Source: Muribaculaceae bacterium (GTDB lineage Bacteria > Bacteroidota > Bacteroidia > Bacteroidales > Muribaculaceae). Taken from it: a stretch of 25,892 bases of DNA. The notes under the pieces are model-generated. The model was not told the DNA's origin, made no database searches, and worked only from the letters and a program-made list of their open reading frames with translations. The stretch is from assembly GCA_017619255.1 (NCBI GenBank), contig JAFZSS010000100.1:1-25892 (forward strand), written 5' to 3'. Each line of letters starts with the position of its first letter. Within the stretch, counting starts at the first letter, position 1. Made by a program: the position numbers and the translations under genes. This document shows, piece after piece, positions 1 through 7,385 of the stretch.

Positions 1-1309
1 TCCACTCAAACAGCGGGAAGTCCACAATCCACAGGCACTCAAACTTGTTCTTGTCCCTCAGGCCCAGGCGCTCGCCCATTTCCAGACGCAGGGTGCACAG
101 CTGCACGCGTGTCTTGTTGACGTTGTCACCGCTCATGATGAGCACGAGGTCGCCGTCGTTGGCACCAATCTTCTCCTTGAGCTGCTGCCATACTGCGGGC
201 TCATAGAACTTGTCGATGCTGCTCTTGACAGTGCCGTCCTCGTTGAACTTGACATACACCAGTCCCTTGGCACCCACCTGCGGACGCTTCACAAACTCTA
301 CCAGCCCGTCAAGCTCCTTGCGCGAGTAGCTTGCACAACCGGGAGCGCAGATGGCGCCAATGTAGTTGGCCTCGTTGAACACGGGGAAGGTACCCGTGCC
401 CTTGAGCACATCATCTACCTCGACGAAGGTCATGCCGAAGCGGCGGTCGGGCTTGTCACTGCCATACAGGCGCATGGCGTCATGCCAGGTCATCTGCTCC
501 AGTTTCTCGGGCAGGTCCACATTGCGCACCTGCTTGAACAGGTGACGGGCCAAGCCCTCAAACACCTCGAGCACATCCTCCTGGTCCACAAAGCTCATCT
601 CGCAGTCAATCTGTGTGAACTCGGGCTGACGGTCGGCTCGCAGGTCCTCGTCACGGAAACACTTTGCAATCTGGAAGTAGCGGTCAAAGCCGGCTACCAT
701 CAGCAGCTGCTTGAGCGTCTGCGGGCTTTGGGGCAGGGCGTAGAATTGGCCCGGATTCATGCGCGAGGGGACGATGAAGTCGCGTGCGCCCTCGGGTGTG
801 GACCCGATCAGGATGGGAGTCTCGACCTCAAGGAAGCCCTTGTCATCGAGATAGTTGCGGATGAGGATGGCCATATCGTGACGCAGCTCCAGATTCTTGC
901 GCACGGCGTTGCGGCGCAGGTCCAGATAGCGGTATTTCATTCTCAGGTCGTCACCGCCGTCGGTGTTGTCCTCGATGGTGAACGGTGGGGTGATGCTCTC
1001 GCTCAGGATATTCAGTTTGCTGGCGATGATCTCGATGTCGCCGGTCGGGATGTTGGCGTTCTTGCTCGAACGCTCGGCCACAGTTCCCTCTACCTGGATG
1101 ACATATTCACGACCCAGATGGTTGGCCTGCTCACACAGTGCAGCGTCCACCTCATTGTTAAACACGATTTGAGTAATGCCGTAGCGGTCACGCAGGTCCA
1201 CAAAGGTCATGCCGCCCATCTTGCGGGTGCGCTGAACCCAGCCTGCCAGAGTCACGACTTCGCCCACATTAGCAAGACGAAGTTCGCCGTTTGTCTTGGT
1301 TCTATACAT
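1..1309 (-). CDS. aspS: Aspartyl-tRNA synthetase, C-terminus cut by window edge
   Basis: Class II aminoacyl-tRNA synthetase that charges tRNA-Asp with aspartate in the cytoplasm. Translation from the ATG at 1309 gives about 436 residues and stays open to the window edge. An N-terminal OB-fold anticodon-binding domain (about residues 1-105, starting [16 protein letters not shown]) comes first. The class II core follows with the segment [18 protein letters not shown] (about residues 218-235), the motif 2 signature of AspRS. The bacterial insertion domain then begins and the last visible residues are [11 protein letters not shown]. Bacterial AspRS is usually near 585-590 residues, so about 150 residues including motif 3 lie outside. 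A tRNA-Asp gene lies 410 nt upstream, on the same strand but as a separate unit. Identification is firm. Confidence 0.97.
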   Translation of the reverse strand, partial: MYRTKTNGELRLANVGEVVTLAGWVQRTRKMGGMTFVDLRDRYGITQIVFNNEVDAALCEQANHLGREYVIQVEGTVAERSSKNANIPTGDIEIIASKLNILSESITPPFTIEDNTDGGDDLRMKYRYLDLRRNAVRKNLELRHDMAILIRNYLDDKGFLEVETPILIGSTPEGARDFIVPSRMNPGQFYALPQSPQTLKQLLMVAGFDRYFQIAKCFRDEDLRADRQPEFTQIDCEMSFVDQEDVLEVFEGLARHLFKQVRNVDLPEKLEQMTWHDAMRLYGSDKPDRRFGMTFVEVDDVLKGTGTFPVFNEANYIGAICAPGCASYSRKELDGLVEFVKRPQVGAKGLVYVKFNEDGTVKSSIDKFYEPAVWQQLKEKIGANDGDLVLIMSGDNVNKTRVQLCTLRLEMGERLGLRDKNKFECLWIVDFPLFEW

Positions 1310-1366
1310 TTCTCTTTACTTGTATTATAGTTGGTTGGTTCTATGCTTAAATGTCGTTTTAACTCA

Positions 1367-1374
1367 CAAAGTTA
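1367..1374 (-). promoter_or_regulatory. Candidate -7 box of aspS promoter
   Basis: Read on the minus strand the sequence is TAACTTTG, matching the Bacteroidetes -7 consensus TAnnTTTG. It lies 57 nt upstream of the aspS ATG, giving a leader of roughly 50 nt. No good TTG stands 19-21 nt further upstream, so the -33 element is weak. Confidence 0.5.
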
Positions 1375-1436
1375 CTACATTCTCGCAACAAATGACTCAT
1401 CCCTAAGTAAAAAATGATAAAATCACATCAATTGTA

Positions 1437-1466
1437 TTGCGGTTTTTGAAAAAAGGTGTACCTTTG
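1437..1466 (+). promoter_or_regulatory. Promoter of tRNA-Pro
   Basis: TTG at 1437-1439, a 19-nt spacer and TACCTTTG at 1459-1466 match the Bacteroidetes -33/-7 promoter consensus. Transcription would start near 1473, about 15 nt before the mature tRNA 5' end. Confidence 0.75.
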
Positions 1467-1487
1467 CACCGCTTTTAACGAGAGCAT

Positions 1488-1562
1488 CGGGGTGTAGCGC
1501 AGTCCGGTTAGCGCGCCTGCTTTGGGAGCAGGAGGTCCCTGGTTCGAATCCAGGTACCCCGA
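1488..1562 (+). tRNA. tRNA-Pro(TGG)
   Basis: A 75-nt cloverleaf. The acceptor arms 1488-1494 and 1555-1561 pair over 7 bp (last pair G-T), with A1562 as discriminator. The anticodon stem 1516-1520/1528-1532 encloses a 7-nt loop with anticodon TGG at 1523-1525, which decodes CCN proline codons. The TTCGAAT T-loop is present. CCA is not encoded, so it must be added after transcription. The gene sits between divergent aspS and convergent tRNA-Asp and has its own promoter. Confidence 0.97.
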
Positions 1563-1591
1563 CAAAACGAATCACACACATTTTTTGACAA

Positions 1592-1631
1592 CAACGGGAA
1601 CAAGTCATTGTTGGAGGACTTGTTCCCGTTG
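1592..1631 (+). terminator. Perfect 15-bp hairpin behind tRNA-Pro, probable terminator
   Basis: Arms 1592-1606 and 1617-1631 are exact reverse complements with a 10-nt loop. The hairpin starts 30 nt after tRNA-Pro. No T-run follows on the plus strand (CTGGTTCTT comes next), so it is either a U-poor terminator or a 3' processing and stability element. Confidence 0.6.
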
Positions 1632-1680
1632 CTGGTTCTTGGCCGTTGTGGTCACCATGCCCCGTTTTAAGTGTATAACC

Positions 1681-1716
1681 AAAAACAAACGAGAGATATC
1701 CTTGCGGACATCTCCC
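1681..1716 (-). terminator. Rho-independent terminator of tRNA-Asp
   Basis: The hairpin arms are 1706-1716 and 1691-1701 with loop 1702-1705, just after the tRNA-Asp 3' end. Two positions that are A/C mismatches on the plus strand become U-G wobbles in the minus-strand RNA, so the stem is fully paired only in that RNA. A T-rich tail (GTTTGTTTTT on the minus strand, 1690-1681) follows directly. Confidence 0.8.
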
Positions 1717-1719
1717 GTG

Positions 1720-1793
1720 CGGTGTGTACGTGACTCGAACACGCGACCCCCTGCGTGACAGGCAGGTATTCTAACCAACTGAACTAACACACC
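1720..1793 (-). tRNA. tRNA-Asp(GTC)
   Basis: A 74-nt cloverleaf on the minus strand. The acceptor stem 1793-1787/1727-1721 has seven perfect pairs and the discriminator is G1720, the base AspRS expects. The anticodon stem 1766-1762/1754-1750 encloses a 7-nt loop with anticodon GTC at 1759-1757. CCA is not encoded. The gene has its own promoter and a terminator, so it is a single-gene unit downstream of the long minus-strand operon. Confidence 0.97.
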
Positions 1794-1821
1794 ATGTGAC
1801 ATTTCTGGCGAAATGCGACTG

Positions 1822-1854
1822 CAAAGATACAGCAAATGTTTTTAAAGTAGCAAA
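1822..1854 (-). promoter_or_regulatory. Promoter of tRNA-Asp
   Basis: On the minus strand TTTG (1854-1851), a 21-nt spacer and TATCTTTG (1829-1822) fit the Bacteroidetes promoter consensus. The start would be near 1815, about 20 nt before the mature tRNA. Confidence 0.7.
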
Positions 1855-1915
1855 TAATTTGTCAGTTTTTTAATTCCTACTGATGATTTTTTGCAAAATG
1901 TCGGCATCAAGCCTC

Positions 1916-3208
1916 CTATTTTTTCTCTTCCTCGCCATTGATGACATCCACGCGGATGAGTTCGATGCGTGCAGCTGTCTTACGCTCGATGGTGAACTGG
2001 TAAGGGGGTAGCTCCAGCACCTCTCCCACATTGGGGATGGCTTCGTTCTCGGCCAGCAGGTAGCCTGCTAATGTTTGGTAATCGTCGCTCTCGGGGATGT
2101 CGAGATGGAACCGCTCGTTGATTTCCTCGATTTCCATGCGTCCCGAGAATTCATAGCTATTCTCATTCAACTGCCTTGCCGTGAGGCGGTTGCGGTCGTG
2201 CTCGTCCTCGATTTCTCCAAAGATTTCCTCTACCAGGTCCTCGAGGGTTACCATGCCGCTGGTGCCTCCAAACTCGTCGATGACGATGGCCATGGAGCGT
2301 TTCTCGTCCATGAGTTGCTGCATCATCTTGCGTGCGAGCAGCGTCTCGGGTGCGTACACGACAGGCTTGAGTCTTGTTTTCCAATCCACATCGGTGACAA
2401 AAAGTTCACTCACCTGGATAAAGCCGATGACATCGTCGATGTTCTCTTTATATACCACAATCTTGGACAAGCCGGAACGGGTGAAGAGTTTCACGAGATC
2501 ATCGCGCGTGGTGTCCTCAATATCGACGGCGACAATCTCGTTGCGCGGTACCATGCAGTCACGCAGTCGGGTGTCGCTGAAGTCAAGTGCATTCTCAAAG
2601 ATCTTTACCTCTCGTTCGACGGTTTTGTTCTCATCCTCGCGTTTGTCAATATTCTCCTGCAGGTAGGCATCGAGTTCATCTACGGTGAGCAGTCTCACGC
2701 GTGTGGAGTCGATCTTGATGCCAAAGAGTTTCATGAGCGTGGCTGACAGCCACTCGGTAAAGCGCGAGATGGGATACAGCACACAATAGATCATGAACAG
2801 GGGTATGGACGATGTGCGTAGCGAGGCGTTGGGATTGATACGGAAAATACTCTTGGGAATGAATTCGCCGAAGATGAGGATAATCAGTGTGGCGATAAGA
2901 GTCTGCACGAGCAGCAGTAATGCCTCGTTGCTAATCCACTGCTCCAGAGGCTTGGCAAGCAGGACTGCCATGGCCATCGAGTAAACGATATTGGCGATAT
3001 TGTTGCCGATGAGGAGGGTGGAGATGAACATCTCACGGTTACGGTAATAAATGTTGAGGATGCGGTTGATGATTCCGCCGCGTGCCATCTCAATTTCGGC
3101 CCGCACCTTGTTGGAACTGACAAAAGCGATCTCCAGGCCCGAGAAAAATGCCGAGCACAGCAGCGCAATGAGCGCGATAATCAGTGATGTTGTAGTGTCA
3201 ATTTGCAC
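1916..3208 (-). CDS. CNNM/CorC-type membrane protein (DUF21, CBS pair, CorC_HlyC domain)
   Basis: Inner-membrane protein of 430 residues from the family annotated as hemolysin, CorC or, in gliding Bacteroidetes, GldE-like, and linked to divalent cation (Mg2+ or Co2+) homeostasis. Residues 1-160 form the hydrophobic DUF21/CNNM domain with segments near 7-28, 62-85, 97-114 and 132-152. Residues about 215-325 are a CBS pair, starting at RDCMVPRNEIVAVDI. The family hallmark VIDEFGGTSGMVTLEDLVEE is at 309-328, and the CorC_HlyC transporter-associated domain fills the C-terminus. The start is GTG at 3208: an in-frame TAG lies three codons upstream and the next Met (residue 41) would remove the first helix. 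It is the last gene of the operon, 43 nt after lptC. The true substrate is unknown. Confidence 0.9.
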   Translation of the reverse strand: MQIDTTTSLIIALIALLCSAFFSGLEIAFVSSNKVRAEIEMARGGIINRILNIYYRNREMFISTLLIGNNIANIVYSMAMAVLLAKPLEQWISNEALLLLVQTLIATLIILIFGEFIPKSIFRINPNASLRTSSIPLFMIYCVLYPISRFTEWLSATLMKLFGIKIDSTRVRLLTVDELDAYLQENIDKREDENKTVEREVKIFENALDFSDTRLRDCMVPRNEIVAVDIEDTTRDDLVKLFTRSGLSKIVVYKENIDDVIGFIQVSELFVTDVDWKTRLKPVVYAPETLLARKMMQQLMDEKRSMAIVIDEFGGTSGMVTLEDLVEEIFGEIEDEHDRNRLTARQLNENSYEFSGRMEIEEINERFHLDIPESDDYQTLAGYLLAENEAIPNVGEVLELPPYQFTIERKTAARIELIRVDVINGEEEKK

Positions 3209-3251
3209 AATACTCTATCTTTAAACCGCTTGTTGGCGGTGTGATGGATGT

Positions 3252-3860
3252 CTATTCCACTGTCATGGGCGCGGCGTTGCCGCTGTTAGGATGCGGCATG
3301 CGGCGCTCGTCGATGGGGAAGATGGCCTCGACCTGGCGCAATTGGTAGGTCGTGAGGCGCTCGTTGGATTCATAGCCGTAGCCCTCGATGACGCGCCCTT
3401 GTTTCTCGATATGTATAAAGGCGTCACTGTACAAGCGGTGTAACTGCTGGTCCCAGATAAGCTGGTCGGTGAGCACCAAATCGTTGGAGACATTGGTCAT
3501 GCGCACATTTCCGGTCAGGGTCCACAGGTTTTTCACCTTGTCGAAATAGGCTGAGTCACACCTGATGGTGGTGACGGTGTTATAGTTGTTGTCCAGCTCT
3601 TCACAGGTGACCCCTTGTGGAAAAGTCCAATGTGGTGTTTTGGCTTCCTCGAACATATTCCACTGCTTGGCGGCGATGCGGTAGCGCGTATGCCCCGAGT
3701 CACTGATGATCGTCTGCACATCGGCGGTTGTCATGGTGGGCACCAGTTCTGGGTCGGTAGGATGACTGACCACATTAGTACCCTCGTCTTTACAGCCCGC
3801 CAGGGATGTCAAGGACATCAATGCTACAATCAGTAATGCTATGTGCAGGAGACCTTTCAC
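3252..3860 (-). CDS. lptC: LptC-like LPS transport lipoprotein
   Basis: Periplasmic component of lipopolysaccharide transport (202 residues). In the Lpt pathway LptC passes LPS from the LptBFG transporter to LptA. The N-terminus is a lipoprotein signal (LTSLAGC, lipidated Cys23), as is common for Bacteroidetes LptC in place of the transmembrane anchor of E. coli. Residues about 35-185 resemble the LptC/OstA beta-jellyroll with the run FDKVKNLWTLTGNVRMTNV. The start is GTG at 3860, only 3 nt after the stop of the preceding beta-barrel gene, which implies translational coupling. No in-frame ATG keeps the signal peptide. No lptA, lptD or lptB lies in the window. Confidence 0.85.
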   Translation of the reverse strand: MKGLLHIALLIVALMSLTSLAGCKDEGTNVVSHPTDPELVPTMTTADVQTIISDSGHTRYRIAAKQWNMFEEAKTPHWTFPQGVTCEELDNNYNTVTTIRCDSAYFDKVKNLWTLTGNVRMTNVSNDLVLTDQLIWDQQLHRLYSDAFIHIEKQGRVIEGYGYESNERLTTYQLRQVEAIFPIDERRMPHPNSGNAAPMTVE

Positions 3861-3863
3861 CCG

Positions 3864-5102
3864 TTAGCGTATGCGGCTCTTCCAGAACCACAGTTCGTTG
3901 AAGTTCACGCCCAGCGTGATGTTGAAGTAGTTCTCGGTGATGAGTTGGATGGGGCTGGTGGTGCGGTGTCGCCACTCCAATCCCAGATTGACGGTGGTCT
4001 TGCCGCTGGGAGCGGGAAGTCCCACGCCGAGGCTCGCGCCATAATCACGCACATTATTGCCGTTGTAATTCATGTAGTCATGATTATAGAATGCACCGGC
4101 GCGGAATGACATGGCTCCGAAGTAACTGCCTCGCTTGTTGGGCGTATATTGCAATCCGGCGGCAATTTTCCAGCGGTCATCAAACTTCATTGACTGTGAT
4201 TCAAAGCCGATGATGGGCTGATATTTGGCTTCACTCCATTTCTGGTAGGTATAGTCGGCCTCGATGGTGAGTTTACGGTTAATGTTGTAGCTCAATCCCA
4301 TGCCTATGGATGCCGGCTGCTCATAATTGCCTTTCATCTTGGTGAAACCGATGGTGTCGACATCGTTGTCTTGGCTGTCAAAACTGGTGCCCCATGCTTC
4401 ACCATGGAACGATTTCTTGGGCTGGAAGGTGGCGCCCACGGTGAGCAGGTCCCGTCCTTTCATCATGGGCAGGCTGTACTGGACACCGAACTGGGCATTC
4501 CAGTCACGGATTCTCATATTGCGAGTGAAATAGCCCGCCGAGCTGGAAGTGATGAGTGTGGTGTTGGAAGTGGTGCCGAAGAGGTAAGCGAAGTTCAGTC
4601 CGACATTAAGGTGCTTGACGGGCTGGTAACCGACGCCGAGGAATAGCTGGTTGAAACCGCCATTGCCGCTACGCATCTCGCTGCCGCCGTCAATGTCGCC
4701 ACCATAGGAATAACCCACCGATGAGTAGGGCAATAGACCGAATGCCGCTCCGAGCCCCTTGGTGATTCTGAAGTGGCCGGTCAGATAATCCAGGCCACCG
4801 CTGAAGTTGTAGCCCGTGTTGCCGTTTTCCTTGCTCCACAGGTTGGTCAGGTCCACGCCGACATCCCAGAGAAAGGTGAGCGAGTCCACATCGGCATAGG
4901 AGGCGGGATTCATCGCGTTGATGATGCGTCCGCCTTTCATGGCATATCCCACGCCTCCCATCGAGCGCTGAATGCTCGACACATTGTCGGTGAGCATGCC
5001 ATAGCCCATCTTGGAGTAAGGTGTGGTCACGGTTTGTGCCGTCGCCGTTCCCCATCCCAAGGTCACGGCCAGCAATAATGTTATGTTCCTAAAGAGTTTC
5101 AT
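3864..5102 (-). CDS. Outer-membrane beta-barrel protein (FadL/OmpP1-like)
   Basis: Predicted outer-membrane beta-barrel of 412 residues. A signal peptide (about 1-23, ending TATAQ) leads into TVTTPYSKMGYGML, an N-terminus typical of Bacteroidetes FadL-like proteins. The segment MKGGRIINAMNPASYADVDS (about 55-74) resembles the NPA motif of FadL/OmpP1. The rest alternates hydrophobic and polar residues as in beta-strands, with many aromatics and glycines, and ends in a basic tail (SRIR). The start overlaps the end of coaX by 14 nt and the stop is 3 nt before lptC, so all three are translated together. The substrate is not evident; a role in lipid or hydrophobic compound transport is inferred from family and the LptC neighbour. 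Confidence 0.8.
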   Translation of the reverse strand: MKLFRNITLLLAVTLGWGTATAQTVTTPYSKMGYGMLTDNVSSIQRSMGGVGYAMKGGRIINAMNPASYADVDSLTFLWDVGVDLTNLWSKENGNTGYNFSGGLDYLTGHFRITKGLGAAFGLLPYSSVGYSYGGDIDGGSEMRSGNGGFNQLFLGVGYQPVKHLNVGLNFAYLFGTTSNTTLITSSSAGYFTRNMRIRDWNAQFGVQYSLPMMKGRDLLTVGATFQPKKSFHGEAWGTSFDSQDNDVDTIGFTKMKGNYEQPASIGMGLSYNINRKLTIEADYTYQKWSEAKYQPIIGFESQSMKFDDRWKIAAGLQYTPNKRGSYFGAMSFRAGAFYNHDYMNYNGNNVRDYGASLGVGLPAPSGKTTVNLGLEWRHRTTSPIQLITENYFNITLGVNFNELWFWKSRIR

Positions 5103-5853
5103 TTGCTTGGTTATATAAATAGATGCGGTTGAGGCCTTCAGCCGCTAAGTTTTCATAATAAATGACATCTTTGTCACCAAGATGGCTTTGCAGCAGTTTG
5201 CCGTCTCCGCCGGTGATGAAGACCGTCAGGTTAGGGTGGGAGAGTTTGATGTCGGCGATGTAGCTTCTGATTTCGCCCAGTATCCCGAGCATCACGCCGC
5301 TGCGTATAGCAGTGAGCGTGTCATATCCCACAACGGGTGTGTCGCCGTCGGCTTGCACAAGAGGCAGGCGTCCCGTGTGCTCATGGAGTGACTTGAAGCG
5401 CAGTGTCATGCCGGGTGCTATGTTGCCGCCGACGAAGCATCCTCGTGCTGTCACCAGGTCATAGGTGATGGCTGTGCCGGCATCGATGATCAACACATCA
5501 TTATCCTCGTCAAGTCGTTGCGAGATGCTCCATGCCCCCACGGCGGTCGCAATTCGGTCCCGGCCCAGTGTCATCGGGGTGCGGTAGCCCAGGGTGATGG
5601 GCATGGGCGTGTCATGGCTGAGGTACATTACATTGCGGCACCGTTGCTCTGCAAGCGTCTCGATGCGCTGGCTGGCAGCGCTTGATGCCGTGCTGCACAC
5701 GATGGCGGTCTCGGGCTTATATGTACTGATAAAGCGTTCCAGCAGCCTGGTGTCACGCCGCACGAATCGTGTGGTCGCCACGATTTGGTTGCCGATAAAA
5801 AACGCCACCTTAACCGAGGTGTTCCCGTTGTCTATGGTCAGATTGCCTATCAT
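5089..5853 (-). CDS. coaX: Type III pantothenate kinase
   Basis: Phosphorylates pantothenate with ATP, the first committed step of coenzyme A synthesis, in the cytoplasm. CoaX belongs to the actin/Hsp70/sugar-kinase fold. The ATG at 5853 gives 254 residues starting MIGNLTIDNGNTSVKV, where DNGNT is the phosphate 1 loop at the usual extreme N-terminus. GYRTPMTLGRDRIATAVGAW, DAGTAITYDLV (phosphate 2), GGNIAPGM and ITGGDGKLL (adenosine-side loop) follow in family order. An in-frame start at 5943 would add 30 residues, overlap the preceding gene and place extra sequence before the phosphate loop, so I reject it. The end overlaps the beta-barrel gene by 14 nt. Confidence 0.92.
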   Translation of the reverse strand: MIGNLTIDNGNTSVKVAFFIGNQIVATTRFVRRDTRLLERFISTYKPETAIVCSTASSAASQRIETLAEQRCRNVMYLSHDTPMPITLGYRTPMTLGRDRIATAVGAWSISQRLDEDNDVLIIDAGTAITYDLVTARGCFVGGNIAPGMTLRFKSLHEHTGRLPLVQADGDTPVVGYDTLTAIRSGVMLGILGEIRSYIADIKLSHPNLTVFITGGDGKLLQSHLGDKDVIYYENLAAEGLNRIYLYNQANETL

Positions 5854-5861
5854 CAAAAGCG

Positions 5862-5891
5862 CAAAATTAGTCAAACTGTCTGTAACTGCAA
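5862..5891 (-). promoter_or_regulatory. Internal promoter before coaX
   Basis: On the minus strand TTG (5891-5889), exactly 19 nt, then TAATTTTG (5869-5862) is a full match to the Bacteroidetes promoter consensus. The predicted start, near 5857, lies only a few nt before the coaX ATG at 5853, so the message would be nearly leaderless. Confidence 0.6.
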
Positions 5892-5911
5892 AAAATACCC
5901 GCGACTTGAGG

Positions 5912-6286
5912 TCATTTTTCGTTTTTCTTAACTTCCTTGTCAATCATCCATGAGGCGTATATTTGAAGAACGAGGCCTGCCAGCAGGAAGGCAATCCAGT
6001 TCTTGGACATGTCAGGGATAAACATCACGGCGGCGCTGGCACAATAGAGCAAGCCGCTGAAGATGAGAATGCGGTGCAAGCGCTTGACACGCAGAGAGCC
6101 ATCGTTGTCGTAACCGAGCAGTCGTGCAGCCAGCACGATGAATGCTCCAGCGGCATAGGTCCAGCACATCGATTCTTTGCCCTCAAGGTGATGGAGGAAC
6201 AAGGGCAGCACTGCCATAACGAGCATCAGCAACAAGCCCAGGAGAACCAGCAGGTTGGCTATTGATATTCTTTTTTCTTTTGTCAT
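5912..6286 (-). CDS. Small four-helix membrane protein of unknown function
   Basis: A 124-residue hydrophobic protein with segments near 10-31, 42-60, 72-90 and 97-114, and charged ends (MTKEKR and KEVKKNEK). I recognise no catalytic motif. It lies 10 nt after the ftsB-like gene and 58 nt before coaX, in the same orientation. That position suggests an envelope role, but this is context only. The start is an ATG at 6286 and no better internal start is evident. Confidence 0.75.
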   Translation of the reverse strand: MTKEKRISIANLLVLLGLLLMLVMAVLPLFLHHLEGKESMCWTYAAGAFIVLAARLLGYDNDGSLRVKRLHRILIFSGLLYCASAAVMFIPDMSKNWIAFLLAGLVLQIYASWMIDKEVKKNEK

Positions 6287-6296
6287 AATCGGTTAT

Positions 6297-6605
6297 TTAG
6301 GGAATGTCTGTGATATATACTTCCTCGTTGGTGCGCTTCATGCCGTATTGCTCGCGCACGAGACGCTCCAGTGACTCATTGTCGGTCTTGAGTTGTCTGA
6401 CCTTGGCGTCATAGGCTGCCGCCGAGTCCTGGTTGTTCTTGATTTGGCTCTTGAGTTCATTGATTTGTGAACGGAATTTACTGGTCATCATGTAGTTGTT
6501 GTCGCCAAAGAATGCGAGCGTGATGACAAAGGCGATGACGAGGACAAGCGGAATGTTGAGCCATCGCGGAATCCACTTGGGTCGTTGAAATTTGAAAGGT
6601 GCCAT
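6297..6605 (-). CDS. FtsB/DivIC-type septum formation initiator
   Basis: Bitopic division protein of 102 residues. A short cytoplasmic N-terminus rich in Lys/Arg/Pro leads to one transmembrane helix (about 17-34) and a periplasmic coiled coil (about 40-85) with heptad leucines and isoleucines. The family end motif LERLVREQYGMKRTNEEVYI is at 79-98. FtsB/DivIC proteins form a complex with FtsL and FtsQ/DivIB that activates septal peptidoglycan synthesis. The gene follows trmD after an 87-nt gap filled by a heptamer tract and precedes the small membrane protein by 10 nt. Confidence 0.88.
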   Translation of the reverse strand: MAPFKFQRPKWIPRWLNIPLVLVIAFVITLAFFGDNNYMMTSKFRSQINELKSQIKNNQDSAAAYDAKVRQLKTDNESLERLVREQYGMKRTNEEVYITDIP

Positions 6606-6692
6606 ATTCTAGTCAGTTTTAAGTTGTGAGTCTTAAGTTTATAGAGAATAGAGAATAGATAACAGAGAATAGACATATGGAGAAAAGATCTC
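6606..6692 (-). repeat. Degenerate CT-phased heptamer array between trmD and ftsB-like gene
   Basis: Read on the minus strand, positions 6672 down to 6610 split into nine consecutive heptamers that all begin with CT (for example CTATTCT, three times, then CTTAAGA, CTCACAA and CTGACTA). One more (CTTTTCT, 6687-6681) stands upstream after an 8-nt unit. The array ends 4 nt before the ftsB-like ATG. It fills almost the whole gap and contains no promoter consensus. Confidence 0.8.
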
Positions 6693-7379
6693 TTATACTT
6701 CTTTGTCTTTGAGTAGGTTAGGACGCAGGCGCCGGGTTCGCTCGAGTGACATCTGCATTTTCCATTCAGCGATTTTGGCTTGGTGTCCGCTCAAGAGGAT
6801 TTCGGGCACATGCCAGCCGTTGAATACCTCGGGGCGTGTATAGACAGGGGCTTCGATAAGCCCATCCTGGAAAGAGTCGCTCAAGGCGCTCTGTTCGTCG
6901 CCGATGGCTCCCGGCAACAGCCTGACGACCGCGTCGGCAATGACTGCGGCGGGGAGTTCCCCTCCAGTGAGGACATAGTCACCAATGGTGATTTCCCGTG
7001 TGATGAGGTGCTCACGGATGCGATAGTCCACGCCTTTGTAATGACCGCACAGGATCATGATGTTTTCCTTGAGTGACAAGGCATTGGCCATGGGCTGGTC
7101 GAGTTGCTCGCCGTCGGGCGAGGTAAAGATGATTTCATCATAATCTCGCTGGCTCTTAAGTTCTTCCATGCAACGCCACACGGGCTCGATCTGCATGACC
7201 ATGCCAGCCTCGCCGCCGAAGGGGTAGTCATCGACTTTGCGATGCTTACGCAGGCTCCAGTCCCTGAGGTTATGGACATGTATTTCCACGAGGCCCTTGT
7301 CTTGTGCGCGTTGCAGAATCGAGGTATGCAACGGTGACTCGAGCGCATCGGGCATGACGGTGAGGATATCTATACGCAT
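6693..7379 (-). CDS. trmD: tRNA (guanine-37-N1)-methyltransferase
   Basis: SAM-dependent enzyme that makes m1G37 next to the anticodon, including in proline tRNAs, and prevents +1 frameshifting. Full length at 228 residues. Family signatures are visible: [10 protein letters not shown] at the start, [11 protein letters not shown] at 53-63, and the trefoil-knot SAM site with [10 protein letters not shown] (111-120) and [13 protein letters not shown] (132-144). The ATG at 7379 is 6 nt after the stop of the phosphoesterase, so the two are probably co-transcribed. Ribosomal partners usual for trmD in other phyla (rpsP, rimM, rplS) are absent here. Confidence 0.97.
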   Translation of the reverse strand: MRIDILTVMPDALESPLHTSILQRAQDKGLVEIHVHNLRDWSLRKHRKVDDYPFGGEAGMVMQIEPVWRCMEELKSQRDYDEIIFTSPDGEQLDQPMANALSLKENIMILCGHYKGVDYRIREHLITREITIGDYVLTGGELPAAVIADAVVRLLPGAIGDEQSALSDSFQDGLIEAPVYTRPEVFNGWHVPEILLSGHQAKIAEWKMQMSLERTRRLRPNLLKDKEV

Positions 7380-7385
7380 AGTAGT

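Noticed and set aside
482..1330. Plus-strand frame of 282 codons
   Set aside because: It is antisense to aspS, whose motif 2 and OB domain are clear on the minus strand.
1423..1835. Short frames across the two tRNA genes
   Set aside because: They translate the tRNA cloverleaves and terminators; no independent support exists.
5854..5943. N-terminal extension of coaX to 5943
   Set aside because: It would overlap the upstream gene and put 30 residues before the phosphate loop, and a full promoter lies inside this stretch.
6606..6692. Possible CRISPR-like or transposon-end repeat
   Set aside because: Units are 7 nt and degenerate, with no spacers, no cas genes and no terminal inverted repeats or target duplication.
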